DNA of 64,000 nucleotides, from the NCBI GenBank assembly GCA_947089145.1, contig CAMUJH010000009.1:24790-88789 (forward strand). The letters are read 5' to 3'. Of this stretch, positions 36,314 through 45,418 are shown piece by piece. Position numbers and translations under genes: made by a program. Numbering within the stretch: the first letter of the stretch is position 1; the number at the start of each line of letters is the position of its first letter. The DNA comes from an uncultured Hungatella sp. Its GTDB lineage: Bacteria; Bacillota; Clostridia; Lachnospirales; Lachnospiraceae. The notes below the pieces were generated by a model. That model had not been told where the DNA came from. It saw only the letters and a program-made list of their open reading frames with translations, and made no database searches.

Positions 36314-36376
36314 GGCGTCCCATCCGGTTTGGCGGACGCCGCTTCAACTTTGCAGCGGAGAAAAGACCCGCTTTTT
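36314..36376 (+). terminator. tandem hairpins with T run after the zinc-ribbon gene
   Basis: GGCGTCC (36314-36320) pairs with GGACGCC (36334-36340). A second stem AGCGG (36354-36358) pairs with CCGCT (36368-36372) and runs into TTTTT. The remainder of 36293-36596 holds only the merR promoter. Confidence 0.6.
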
Positions 36377-36533
36377 GGGGCTTTTCGGAACGTTTGGCAA
36401 ACTTGAACCCTGACAGGACATGGCTTCTCTCGGGTTCTACAACAACATCGCCTTAACTTTAGCCAGCTAAATAGCAAATTTAGCTGCCCACCAGGAATAG
36501 CAACCTATTTTCTCACAAATTCCCAATTTTCAC

Positions 36534-36564
36534 TTGACTTGAAGTGAACTCTAAATATTATAAT
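36534..36564 (+). promoter_or_regulatory. MerR-type promoter with 19-bp spacer
   Basis: TTGACT (36534-36539) and TATAAT (36559-36564) are separated by 19 bases, the over-long spacing typical of MerR-activated promoters. The spacer holds ACTTGAAGT and AGTGAACT half-sites resembling operators of NmlR/AdhR-type MerR proteins. It lies just ahead of the MerR gene, implying autoregulation of the merR / aldo-keto reductase pair. Confidence 0.75.
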
Positions 36565-36596
36565 GGACTTATTAACAAACAAGGAGGGTAAGCGTC

Positions 36597-36983
36597 ACGA
36601 CGATTAAAGATGTCAGCAAGAAATTCGGAATATCCGCAGATACTCTTCGCTACTATGAGCGGGCAGGAATGATTCCCCCTGTCTCCCGCACAGCCGGAGG
36701 GAACCGCAGCTATCAGGACGAAGACCTGCGCTGGGTGGAACTGGCCCTGTGCCTAAGAAGCGCAGGACTGCCGGTAGAAGCAATCTCAGAGTATGTGCGG
36801 CTTACGCAGCTTGGTGACAGTACGATTTCCAGCCGGCTGGCACTCCTGCTAAAACAGCAGAAGGATCTTTTGGAGCAGCGGCGGCAGATTGAGACAGCCA
36901 TGAACCGGTTAAACAACAAGATCGCAGTATACGAGAATGCCCTGAAAACGGGAACGCTGAATTGGGACAAGGAGGAGACTTGA
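36597..36983 (+). CDS. MerR-family regulator with non-canonical ACG start
   Basis: 128 residues if started at ACG 36597. The expected N-terminus M-T-I-K-D-V-S-K-K-F-G is encoded as ACG-ACG-ATT-AAA-GAT, and AAGGAGGG ends 8 bases upstream, the ideal distance. The frame is closed by TAA at 36573 and contains no ATG, GTG or TTG before 36669. A start at 36669 would delete the helix-turn-helix (I-S-A-D-T-L-R-Y-Y-E-R). Residues 1-70: MerR DNA-binding domain; then a coiled-coil dimer helix. No effector cysteine pair. Target: the downstream aldo-keto reductase and itself. Either a genuine rare start codon, a natural mutation, or a sequencing error. Confidence 0.8.
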   Translation, partial: TTIKDVSKKFGISADTLRYYERAGMIPPVSRTAGGNRSYQDEDLRWVELALCLRSAGLPVEAISEYVRLTQLGDSTISSRLALLLKQQKDLLEQRRQIETAMNRLNNKIAVYENALKTGTLNWDKEET

Positions 36984-36984
36984 C

Positions 36985-38094
36985 ATGGAACGAATCAAAA
37001 AGAATTTCGGTTTTGGAGCTATGCGTCTGCCTATGAAAGACGGCCAGGTAGACATACCCCAGACCTGCCGGATGGTGGATGCTTTTCTGGATGCGGGATT
37101 TAATTACTTTGACACGGCTCACGGGTATCTGGACGGAAAGAGCGAGCTGGCTTTGCGGGAGTGCCTGACCAGCCGTTATCCCCGGGAACGATACATACTT
37201 ACGGACAAGCTGACAAACTTCTATTTCAAAAAACAGGAGGATATCCGTCCGTTCTTCCAGAGCCAGTTAGAAGCCTGCGGGGTGGATTACTTTGATTTCT
37301 ACCTGATGCATGCCCAGGGCGTGGAAAATTTTGCGTTTTTCAAAAAGTGCCGCGCATATGAAACCGCTCTGGAGCTGAAAGAGGAGGGGAAGATCCGGCA
37401 TTTCGGCATTTCTTTCCATGACCGCGCCCAGGTGCTGGAGCAGATCCTCACCGAGTATCCGCAGATCGAAGTTGTGCAGATTCAGTTCAACTATGTGGAC
37501 TACGATGACCCTGCGGTGGAGAGCGGCAAGTGCCTGGAAGTCTGCCGGAAATTTAATAAGCCGGCCATCGTCATGGAGCCGGTAAAGGGAGGCAATCTGG
37601 TCAACCTGCCAAAGAAAGCTGCCCGGATATTCACGGAACTGGGCGATGCCAGTCCTGCCAGCTATGCCATACGCTATGCCGCCGGGTTTGAGGGGATTAT
37701 GATGGTTCTCTCCGGCATGAGCACCATGAAGCAGATGGAGGACAATCTTGGCTTTATGAAAGATTTTAAGCCGCTGAACCAGGAAGAGACGGAAGCCGTG
37801 GAAAAGGTCCGCCAGGTCTTCCGCTCCATGAACCTGATTCCCTGTACCGCCTGCCGGTACTGCACGGCAGGATGTCCGCAGAACATCTCCATCCCAGACC
37901 TGTTTGCCGTTATGAACACAAAGCAGATTTACCATGATTGGAATGCCGACTATTATTACAATGAGGTTCACACTAAGCAGGGCGGCAAGGCCAGCAGCTG
38001 CATCAAATGCGGGAAGTGTGAGAAAGCCTGTCCCCAGCATCTCCATATTCGGGACCTGCTGGTGGATGTGGCAAAGGAATTTGAGAAGAAATAA
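36985..38094 (+). CDS. aldo-keto reductase with C-terminal 2[4Fe-4S] ferredoxin domain
   Basis: 369 residues. Residues 1-~270: AKR barrel (F-G-A-M-R-L-P-M, D-T-A-H-G-Y with the catalytic Tyr, Y-L-M-H-A-Q). Residues ~280-369: two Cys motifs, C-T-A-C-R-Y-C-T-A-G-C-P and C-I-K-C-G-K-C-E-K-A-C-P, for two [4Fe-4S] clusters. This AKR-ferredoxin fusion is common in anaerobes and probably exchanges electrons with ferredoxin-type carriers. Starts 1 base after the MerR gene with GGAGGAG ahead. Substrate probably an aldehyde or ketone. Confidence 0.95.
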   Translation: MERIKKNFGFGAMRLPMKDGQVDIPQTCRMVDAFLDAGFNYFDTAHGYLDGKSELALRECLTSRYPRERYILTDKLTNFYFKKQEDIRPFFQSQLEACGVDYFDFYLMHAQGVENFAFFKKCRAYETALELKEEGKIRHFGISFHDRAQVLEQILTEYPQIEVVQIQFNYVDYDDPAVESGKCLEVCRKFNKPAIVMEPVKGGNLVNLPKKAARIFTELGDASPASYAIRYAAGFEGIMMVLSGMSTMKQMEDNLGFMKDFKPLNQEETEAVEKVRQVFRSMNLIPCTACRYCTAGCPQNISIPDLFAVMNTKQIYHDWNADYYYNEVHTKQGGKASSCIKCGKCEKACPQHLHIRDLLVDVAKEFEKK

Positions 38095-38109
38095 AGTGAG
38101 TAAGGAAAA

Positions 38110-38143
38110 CGCTGCAGAGCCTGCATTTACAGGCTCTGCAGCG
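38110..38143 (-). terminator. terminator between convergent genes
   Basis: Perfect 14-bp stem CGCTGCAGAGCCTG (38110-38123) with CAGGCTCTGCAGCG (38130-38143), 6-base loop. On the - strand it is followed by TTTTCC. It is 200 bases past the stop of the large - strand gene and 15 bases past the aldo-keto reductase stop, so it may serve both. Confidence 0.75.
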
Positions 38144-38345
38144 TATAAGAAAAACAAGCGGACTGATTCCGACAGTGGCGGTCAGAGTGGGAACCAGCGG
38201 GCAGAGGCAGGGCAGATAACTCCCAGAGTGCTGGAAAAGAAACTCATGATCGCGTCTACGAAACTGAAAGCAATTGGAAATAAAAGGCCGCGCACATCCT
38301 TTCCTGCGGAGAGCTGATGCGACGATGTACTGACAGGCGTGAGGC

Positions 38346-41300
38346 CTATCTGGGCCCGGATTTTACCATTCCGCCTTTCCCTTTCTTAAACTCCTCCTTT
38401 GCCAGCACTTTAACATCCTCTTTTTCTGGTCTGCGGAATGGCTTCTTCCGTGCATTTCCGCCAAGCTCATCCAGATCCATCTTCACCCTGCCGCCGGCGC
38501 TAAGCTCCTTCTCTTTTTGAATCCGTTCAATTTCCTTCGGGCTTCCCACGGTATAATTCCCCGAAGTCCTGTCAAAATAGCAGATTTTTCCCTGGCCTGT
38601 GGTGAGATAGCGGGCTGCGTTTTTGTAGCTGTTATCATCCGCCGTAATCGTGTCTACCAGCTGCACCTGCAGCATGACTGCCGACATTCCCCAGGCTTCG
38701 CCGATTTTCTCTGACAGCTGGCTGCAGGAGGTAAGCCCCCTGGTATCCTCCACAAACCGCTCCAGATTCTCCCTGGCAAACAGGGCGTTGGCAATCGTTG
38801 ATTTGTCGGTCATCTTTTCCGTATCGGGCCTCACATAGGAATCTGACGCCAGGAAATCGCTGTACTCCTTCATGTACCGGATCTCTCCCATGGCCCGGGT
38901 TTTTCCGGTCATGTCAGACATCTGATCGCCGTAGTGTTTCTCCATGGGCTCAAATATCTGGTTAAAATCCTGGGACACATCCCGGATAAACACGTTCTTC
39001 TCATAGGCGGCTGCCAGAGTCTCAGGTTTTAAGTCGGAGAGAGGTTCATAGGGGAAGTCCATGATTTTTTGGTGGATGTCCTTGGCCATTTGAAAACATT
39101 CCCGCTCCCTGTCCGCCACATACTGGCTGTAGCCTGCGTCCGAACCGTGGACTTTTGCGTATTCATCCTTTTCCATAACGGCGATCTGCCGCAAAAATTC
39201 CCTTCCGATCTCCGCCTTTCGGCTGTTAAGAGCCGGATCGTCTGAGAGTATCTCCTCAGGAGTCATGCCTTTGGTCAGCGCATAGGCGCGGACAATGCTT
39301 ACGCGGGAGTCCCGGCGGTGAAGGGTGTTGATCATGCCCACGCGGACCTGCTCTTTTTCGCCTCGGATATTATCCTGTTCATCCTGATACTCTACAAGCC
39401 TTTGAATATTTCTTCCCCGCTCCTCCTTTGTCTCCCCCAGGGCGCCAAAATATGCCATGTCGTCCAAAGCCTCAAAGGCGGCGCTCTTCTCGATGGTTCG
39501 GGCCATCAGCTTTTGTCCCCGTTCCCGCTCCTGTATCTGGGCTGCTTCGGCTTTTGTCACCTTTTGGGCTCTCATGCGCGCTTTTCTGTCCGCGTTGCGT
39601 ATGTCGTCCAGGCCGATATCTTCAAATTCATTCTGCCAATCTGCGGCCCCGTGCTGAATCTCATGGGTGATTCTCCGGATTTCAGCGGCTGTTCCCACAT
39701 GGTACTGTCTGGAGCCCTTGTCGTATACGCATACAGGATTTTTTCCGTCCGCCAGATAGCGGCCGCATTCCGCCCTGTTTTTTGGCTCGGAGACGAAAGA
39801 AGACAGGTTGTATCTTAATGTTTCGGCATTGGAGAACCACTGATCATCAATGGAGCCGGGAATCTGTCCCCATAAAGTAACGGCAGATGTGTCTCTCTGA
39901 TAGCGGGCCGCATTTTCTCTTGCCGTGATTCCGTCGACAATCCCCATGGTATCCTCAGCCCGGAAGCAGTGGGACATGACATAGCCGTCCTTGGCCATGG
40001 CATTGATAAAATCCGCCGCATGGCGTATCTCCCTCATATCATACATTTCCTGGCTGATAGTGTCATATTCCGCCGGGTTTACGTTCTTCCCATTGTCGGA
40101 CGTACACTGGTAAAGATCCCCCATAGCTTCTCCCATAAACTGGTTCCTGGCATAAAAATCCGAAAGGGTCTTTGGGCTTAGATCCGGCATTGCCTCATAG
40201 GGAAGGAGCTTCACTGCCTGAAGAATCTGTTTTGTCACCTCGTAGGCCTCTTTGCGCCTTTCTGTCAGGTAGCCTTCATAGTCCGCCTGGGCGCCGTGCT
40301 CTTTCCGGTAGTCGGCTTCGTCGGAAATACTGAACATGTTCACCATCTCCTTTCCGATTTCCTGCTTCCTGTCAAGGAGGGCCGGGTCGTCGGAAAGCAC
40401 CTCTTCCATGGTCATGCCCTTGGACAGGGCATACAGCCGCACAAAATTTACTCTGGAAGACATCCGCTCCATAGTTTCCAGAAGGCGGTCCTGCTTTTCG
40501 TTGTACAGGGCCTTTCTAATCCCGCTCATGACGGCGTCGCTGGAATCACCCAGGAAACCAAAGTAGGCCTGATCGTCCTTGACAGTATGCTGCCGATGCC
40601 TGCTTATGGCGGTCAAGGCCATCTGGCGGTTGCGTTCCCTTTCCTGGATGCCTGCCAGCTGTTCCCGCACAGAGCCCAGGCGCTCCTCCTCATTAAGCTC
40701 TTTTAAGCTTATGCGCTCCGCCTTCTCCTTTTTCGTCTCGGATTTGATGTGGAAGAACCGCAGGGCCCGCTTCCACACGGGGATCTCCTCAGTTAGGTTC
40801 ACTTTCACATGCATGGGAATGGGATCGCTTAACCGATATCCGTCCCCTGTCTTCACATAGGGGCAGATGTCCACCTTTCCCTTTCCTTCCAGGGCATAGG
40901 CCACAACCTCGCACTTGGCTCTTGCCTGGTATTCCTGATGCGTTTCATTGCTTCTGTAAGGCAGCCATTCCGCAAGGCTCTTTCCGTCCACGAATACGCT
41001 GGACAGATAGCCGTTTTCCCGGTTTTTTAGCGCTTTCAGGTCATTGTCCGCATAAATGCCTTCCATCATCCGGTCAAAGGTCCCCGCGCCCCATTCCCTG
41101 GCGACCCGGTCCGGCTTTGCCCTGCGGATTTTGCTGATATAATTGTCAGCTGTCACGTCCGTGGCCGCACTGGGTTCCATGACCATGGTCGCTGATTTGG
41201 GGATCACGGTTAAAGCCGGCTGGCTTACGTATCCCGCCCTGGTTCTAAAGGGCTCCATATCCTGCCCCGGGGGGATGGCCCGGGACAGTCTTTGAAAGAC

Positions 41301-41843
41301 TCTCTGCTCTGCGTCAATCTCCGTTTGATCCGTGGGCATCCGGTCTTTGATTACATTGTCCGCAAACAGGGAGTCAAACAGGCTGTCGTAAACTCTCATG
41401 GCCTCGCTGGTGCGGCCCAGTTCTGTTGCATTGGCGGTATTTTTTTCTATCAGCTCACGGCGGATTTCCGGAGGGATCTCATACCGTCTGTCATAGAGCA
41501 GCTGATTGACCTGCCCAAAGGCCATGGCCTCGGCCTTTTGGTCTAAATGTTCCTCAAACATGACCCGGTAGTCCCTTATCAGGGCCTCGGCCGCTCTCTT
41601 TCTTGGGGAGTCATCCACATGGTTCAGCCTTTCGGCCGCCACTCCCAGCCTGCGGGCCAGCCGCACTAAGTAGTCTTCCAGGCCAATAAAACGTTTCTCC
41701 ACAAAATCGGAGATGGTCATGTTGTCGCTTCCGATTATGTCCTCCCACTTCATGTCCCCGGCAGCTTCCTCCATCAGCTCTCCGGCCTTCTGACAGGCAA
41801 GTTTCCACACTTCGTCATAGGTTTTTAATCTTGTAACAGCCAT
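38346..41843 (-). CDS. large two-repeat protein of unknown function (1165 aa)
   Basis: The start at 41843 has AGGAGG 6 bases upstream and gives M-A-V-T-R-L-K-T-Y-D-E-V-W; a longer frame to 41894 has no ribosome site. No signal peptide or membrane helix; strongly charged. Residues 1-~405: unique N-terminal region, mostly helical. Two diverged repeats follow: A (about 407-724) and B (about 779-1107). They share A-Y-F-G-x-L-G, Y-A-L-x-K-G-M-T, L-S-D-D-P-A-L, L-P/F-P-Y-E-x-x-x-D-L, and a final Y-x-V-G-x-x-x-E-I-x-R-I. Just after repeat A is H727-E-I-Q-H731, an HExxH pattern absent after B. The tail is Lys/Arg-rich. I recognise no family. Isolated on its strand; function unknown. Confidence 0.88.
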   Translation of the reverse strand: MAVTRLKTYDEVWKLACQKAGELMEEAAGDMKWEDIIGSDNMTISDFVEKRFIGLEDYLVRLARRLGVAAERLNHVDDSPRKRAAEALIRDYRVMFEEHLDQKAEAMAFGQVNQLLYDRRYEIPPEIRRELIEKNTANATELGRTSEAMRVYDSLFDSLFADNVIKDRMPTDQTEIDAEQRVFQRLSRAIPPGQDMEPFRTRAGYVSQPALTVIPKSATMVMEPSAATDVTADNYISKIRRAKPDRVAREWGAGTFDRMMEGIYADNDLKALKNRENGYLSSVFVDGKSLAEWLPYRSNETHQEYQARAKCEVVAYALEGKGKVDICPYVKTGDGYRLSDPIPMHVKVNLTEEIPVWKRALRFFHIKSETKKEKAERISLKELNEEERLGSVREQLAGIQERERNRQMALTAISRHRQHTVKDDQAYFGFLGDSSDAVMSGIRKALYNEKQDRLLETMERMSSRVNFVRLYALSKGMTMEEVLSDDPALLDRKQEIGKEMVNMFSISDEADYRKEHGAQADYEGYLTERRKEAYEVTKQILQAVKLLPYEAMPDLSPKTLSDFYARNQFMGEAMGDLYQCTSDNGKNVNPAEYDTISQEMYDMREIRHAADFINAMAKDGYVMSHCFRAEDTMGIVDGITARENAARYQRDTSAVTLWGQIPGSIDDQWFSNAETLRYNLSSFVSEPKNRAECGRYLADGKNPVCVYDKGSRQYHVGTAAEIRRITHEIQHGAADWQNEFEDIGLDDIRNADRKARMRAQKVTKAEAAQIQERERGQKLMARTIEKSAAFEALDDMAYFGALGETKEERGRNIQRLVEYQDEQDNIRGEKEQVRVGMINTLHRRDSRVSIVRAYALTKGMTPEEILSDDPALNSRKAEIGREFLRQIAVMEKDEYAKVHGSDAGYSQYVADRERECFQMAKDIHQKIMDFPYEPLSDLKPETLAAAYEKNVFIRDVSQDFNQIFEPMEKHYGDQMSDMTGKTRAMGEIRYMKEYSDFLASDSYVRPDTEKMTDKSTIANALFARENLERFVEDTRGLTSCSQLSEKIGEAWGMSAVMLQVQLVDTITADDNSYKNAARYLTTGQGKICYFDRTSGNYTVGSPKEIERIQKEKELSAGGRVKMDLDELGGNARKKPFRRPEKEDVKVLAKEEFKKGKGGMVKSGPR
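38523..40625 (-). repeat. two diverged intragenic repeats of the 1165-aa protein
   Basis: Copy A is about 39670-40625 and copy B about 38523-39506. They are offset by 372-383 codons, with an 11-codon length difference in the first third. Similarity is clear at protein level but the DNA is strongly diverged, so the duplication is old. Confidence 0.8.
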
Positions 41844-42302
41844 AGGCAGCCTCCTGATTCTCCTGGTTGAGTCATGGCCTTTGTGATATCTCACGGTTTG
41901 CTCATGATCATAGGATAATTTTCTTTCAGGATATCACCTGGCAGGGCTCCTTTTCAATAGACCTGTCGCCAACTGTAGGTTTTTCGCACGAACGGCGGGA
42001 TTTTTTGCTTTTTTACCGCTTTAAGCTGAACGGATTCCATTCTTGAAGCATTGGCCTTGGGCTGTGCTGATATCGCTTTTGCCGGTGCCGGCAGATGAAA
42101 AAAGCATAGATTTGTGTATGCGCCTTCGGAAGATAAGGAAAAGAAAAGCCAGAAGAGTTTGGGGCACAAGGTTTCTGGTGTCAGGGGCAATATTTTGACT
42201 TTAAAAGTGGCGAAATCCATGTATAATCATAATCAGTGATTGTATATAGAAACTATAATATGGAATCCTCACAACTTTTTTGGCTTGTAGAAAGGGGAGG
42301 GA
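41844..42302. other. divergent intergenic region between the large protein and the PTS genes
   Basis: 459 bases without a supported gene. TTGACT (42195-42200) and TATAAT (42222-42227) on the + strand are separated by 21 bases, too far for a standard promoter. A second TATAAT is at 42254-42259. A small palindrome GCCGG-TG-CCGGC lies near 42070-42081. No RAT-type antiterminator sequence was recognised, which fits a DNA-binding PRD regulator. Confidence 0.3.
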
Positions 42303-43574
42303 ATGGCAGAATTCGGCGGGAATATTCACAAAACTTTGAGATCTCTTGCCATGAAAGTTGGTTCTAACAGAGCTTTAAGAACGATTTCAGCAGCCTATGA
42401 GATGGTTATGCCCATGATTTTTCTGGGAGGTATCTTTGCTTTGCTGGATAATCTGGATATAGAAGCATACCAGATCTTTATAGCAGCAACAGGGATTAAG
42501 CCGTTTCTGTCACTGCCGTCTAAGTTCACAGTTGATCTTTTGTCATTATATCTTGCCTTTACTGCCGGCTATTCCTATATAAATGTAGAGGGGAACAGAG
42601 CTGATGGCATTACATCAGGCCTGGTATCATTGGTGTGCTTTTTTATTGTAATTCCGATTAACTGCCTAGCGGTACATGGAAACATGACGGCTGGCAGGCA
42701 GACAGGTTATTTGGGTTCCAAAGGATTGCTTACGGCGCTGGCGGTAGGCATACTGGTGGGGATGTGCTATGAATCTGGGAAAAAGGCCCTGGCTGCAAAA
42801 GTGCCTGACGATTTCCCTGCATCCATAGAAAATGCGATAAATACCCTGATTCCCGGGACTTTTGCCATAGGATTCTTTTTGACCGTACACGGACTCATCC
42901 AGGCAAATGGTGCAGGGGTGATCGTCCAGCGGATTTATGATACAATCCTCAGGCTTTTTCAGGATATGGGCAGCAGCCTTGTGGTTTACTGCCTTCTTAT
43001 ATTTGTATCAGATGTGTTATGGTTTTTGGGCATTCACGGTGCTCAGGTTACGATGCCTGTTTTCCTGCTGCTGTTTATGGCAGCAGGGGCTGACAATCAG
43101 TCAGCCCTCTCTGCAGGACAGCCTCCGCAGAATATTATCACCATGGGGCTGGTGGCGTATCTGACACTTGGAGGAGCAGGCGTTACCATAGGGCTGGCCA
43201 TGCTCATGCGTTTTTTCTCCAAAAGCGAAAGGTACCGTACTCTGGGAAAAATGGCTATTCTGCCGTCCCTGTGCAATATCAATGAACCCATTCTATTTGG
43301 AATGCCGATCATATCAAATCCCCTAATGGCTGTCCCGTTCTTTGCACTTCCCCAGGCCGCTATTCTCCTTACCTATGGGGCTATGAGACTTGGACTGGTG
43401 GCGCCGCCCAGGCTTGCCGCAGGAGTTCCGGGGATGCCCTTTTTGCTGGACGGCTTTTTGATGTGCGGCATATCCGGCGCAGTCTGGCAGGCAGTCTTGG
43501 CTGCCATTACTTTTGCAGGATACTATCCGTTCTTTCGAATCCAGGACGAGACTGCATACAGAGAGGAACAATGA
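42303..43574 (+). CDS. PTS EIIC component, cellobiose/lichenan-type
   Basis: 423 residues with about ten hydrophobic segments. Motifs of the lactose/cellobiose EIIC family: W-F-L-G-I-H-G and C-N-I-N-E-P-I-L-F-G-M-P, the substrate-binding region. Transports and phosphorylates a beta-glucoside or similar sugar with an EIIB partner (45415). The gene overlaps the regulator gene by 4 bases (ATGA). A GGGGAGG stretch sits close to the ATG. The sugar cannot be determined. Confidence 0.92.
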   Translation: MAEFGGNIHKTLRSLAMKVGSNRALRTISAAYEMVMPMIFLGGIFALLDNLDIEAYQIFIAATGIKPFLSLPSKFTVDLLSLYLAFTAGYSYINVEGNRADGITSGLVSLVCFFIVIPINCLAVHGNMTAGRQTGYLGSKGLLTALAVGILVGMCYESGKKALAAKVPDDFPASIENAINTLIPGTFAIGFFLTVHGLIQANGAGVIVQRIYDTILRLFQDMGSSLVVYCLLIFVSDVLWFLGIHGAQVTMPVFLLLFMAAGADNQSALSAGQPPQNIITMGLVAYLTLGGAGVTIGLAMLMRFFSKSERYRTLGKMAILPSLCNINEPILFGMPIISNPLMAVPFFALPQAAILLTYGAMRLGLVAPPRLAAGVPGMPFLLDGFLMCGISGAVWQAVLAAITFAGYYPFFRIQDETAYREEQ

Positions 43575-45418
43575 ACAAAAAGGAACGATTGATCCTGATT
43601 GAATTAATGAATAACGAATACGTATCAGGCCAGGATCTGGCTTATGCCATACAGATGTCAGTCAGGAGCGTAAACAGTATTATAAAAAATATTACCTGCA
43701 GTATTAAAGGCGCCAGGATTGAGTCAGGTTCGTTTGGATATCGGCTGGCAATCATCGATCCGGAGGCTTTTCTATCATACCTTCAGCAGGAAGATCAGCC
43801 GCAGGATGAAATCCACCGTTTTCAATATATGTTTAAGCGGTTTATGGAAACCAGCGGTTATGTCAGGATCGATGATCTGTGTGATGAGCTGCATCTGTCA
43901 AGGACAAGCGTAAAGCAGGTATTAAAAGAAGTCAGAAGTTACTTTGAAGAATATGGTATTTCCATCCGCGCAAAACCCCATTATGGCATGTGCCTGGACG
44001 GAAGTGAATTCAACAAGAGACGGGCTATGGCTCACTGGCAGTATTTGGAAAAAGATAAAACTATACTTGACAAGATAAATGCCATTGTGGTTTCTTCCAT
44101 TGCCGGTCTTGAAGGAGGAGGCTACCAAGTCAGCGATGACGCATTAAGCTGCATTGTGCTTTATCTGTATATTGCGTATGTGCGGGTGAAAGACAAGAAC
44201 TATATTGACTTGGACAGACAATGGCTGGAAGAAGCCAGAACCCAGGAGGAGTATAGCCTGGGATGCGGGATCATGATGCTGATGGGTCAGATGCTTCAGA
44301 TGGAGTGCTGCGAAGCGGAAACGGCCTATCTGACTCTCCATCTGTGCGGAAAAAACAACAGACGAAAAGCAGAGATATGCGTCAGCCAGGAAATATTCGG
44401 CCTGGTAGATGAGATGATGGATATTTTGCGGCAGGAGGCGCATATATTGCTGTCCGAAGACTTGAACCTGCGGATGACCCTGTCCTTGCATATGGTTTCA
44501 TTAATAAAGCGCATCCGCTATAAGACCTACACGAAAAACCCGCTTTTAACGGACATAAAGACGAAACTGCTGGCGGCTTATGAGCTGGCTGTCAGGGCTG
44601 CAGGAGTTATCAACCAGCATTACAGATGCGTCCTGCCTGAAGATGAAACAGGATATCTGGCCATTTATATTAATTTGTCTCTGGAAAAGGAACTGGATAA
44701 CATAAGGAAAAAGAATATTCTGCTGGTATGCTCAAGCGGCGTAGGAAGCGCAAAGCTGATGGAATACTATTTCCAACAGAATTTTAAAGCATATATCCGT
44801 AAATTGACAATTTGTTCAGCAATGGAGCTGAAAGAGCAGGATGTGGATCAGTATGACTGTGTGTTTTCTACCATACCCGTTACGCAGCAGATCTCCGTCC
44901 CGGTGTTTTTGATTGATCACTTTGTCAGTCACAAGGACACTCAGCAAATTACTCAAAGGCTAAAGGCCCTTGACAGGTTTGACATAAAACAGTATTTTCC
45001 AAAAGAGTTATTTTTTGCTGCCGACTCTTTTGAAAACAGAGAAGATGCCATTCATACAATCGTTGAGAGATGCCGCATGCATTATAAACTGCCATGGGAT
45101 TTTGAGAAGCTTGTGTTGGAAAGAGAGCGGATGTCCTCAACAGAGTTTCATGAAATGGCTGCATTTCCACATGCCTGTAAGCCCATGACAGATACCACCT
45201 TTGTAGCTGTTTCCGTGTTAAAGAAGCCGCTGCTGTGGAAGAACAGCAGAGTCAGGATCATAATGCTGTCTTCCATTGAACAGGGGGTAAGCAAGAACTT
45301 AGACGTATTTTACAAAGTTATATCTACACTGTTGAGTGATGCCCATGTTCAGTGGAAGCTTATGGAACATCCAACTTATGATAATTTGATCGATATCATA
45401 GAAAGGATCGAGGTGTGA
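43571..45418 (+). CDS. PRD-containing transcriptional regulator with EIIB and EIIA domains (LicR/MtlR type)
   Basis: 615 residues from the ATG at 43571, overlapping the EIIC stop. Residues 1-~160: two HTH domains (Y-V-S-G-Q-D-L-A-Y-A-I and I-D-D-L-C-D-E-L-H-L-S-R-T). Residues ~165-390: two PTS regulation domains, the second with E-T-G-Y-L-A-I-Y-I. Residues ~385-470: EIIB-like I-L-L-V-C-S-S-G-V-G-S with its Cys. Residues ~475-615: EIIA type 2 with F-P-H phosphorylation His. This family binds DNA and is switched by PTS phosphorylation; it likely activates this operon. Confidence 0.93.
   Translation: MNKKERLILIELMNNEYVSGQDLAYAIQMSVRSVNSIIKNITCSIKGARIESGSFGYRLAIIDPEAFLSYLQQEDQPQDEIHRFQYMFKRFMETSGYVRIDDLCDELHLSRTSVKQVLKEVRSYFEEYGISIRAKPHYGMCLDGSEFNKRRAMAHWQYLEKDKTILDKINAIVVSSIAGLEGGGYQVSDDALSCIVLYLYIAYVRVKDKNYIDLDRQWLEEARTQEEYSLGCGIMMLMGQMLQMECCEAETAYLTLHLCGKNNRRKAEICVSQEIFGLVDEMMDILRQEAHILLSEDLNLRMTLSLHMVSLIKRIRYKTYTKNPLLTDIKTKLLAAYELAVRAAGVINQHYRCVLPEDETGYLAIYINLSLEKELDNIRKKNILLVCSSGVGSAKLMEYYFQQNFKAYIRKLTICSAMELKEQDVDQYDCVFSTIPVTQQISVPVFLIDHFVSHKDTQQITQRLKALDRFDIKQYFPKELFFAADSFENREDAIHTIVERCRMHYKLPWDFEKLVLERERMSSTEFHEMAAFPHACKPMTDTTFVAVSVLKKPLLWKNSRVRIIMLSSIEQGVSKNLDVFYKVISTLLSDAHVQWKLMEHPTYDNLIDIIERIEV

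Noticed and set aside
36395-36412. GGCAAACTT-x-AACCC string shared with 10676-10692
   Set aside because: Only about 15 bases match and the surrounding sequences and structures differ. Considered chance rather than a dispersed repeat or riboswitch.
41954-42220. 88-codon - strand frame in the gap before the PTS operon
   Set aside because: No ribosome site, no family resemblance and unlikely composition; it overlaps promoter-like sequence on the other strand.
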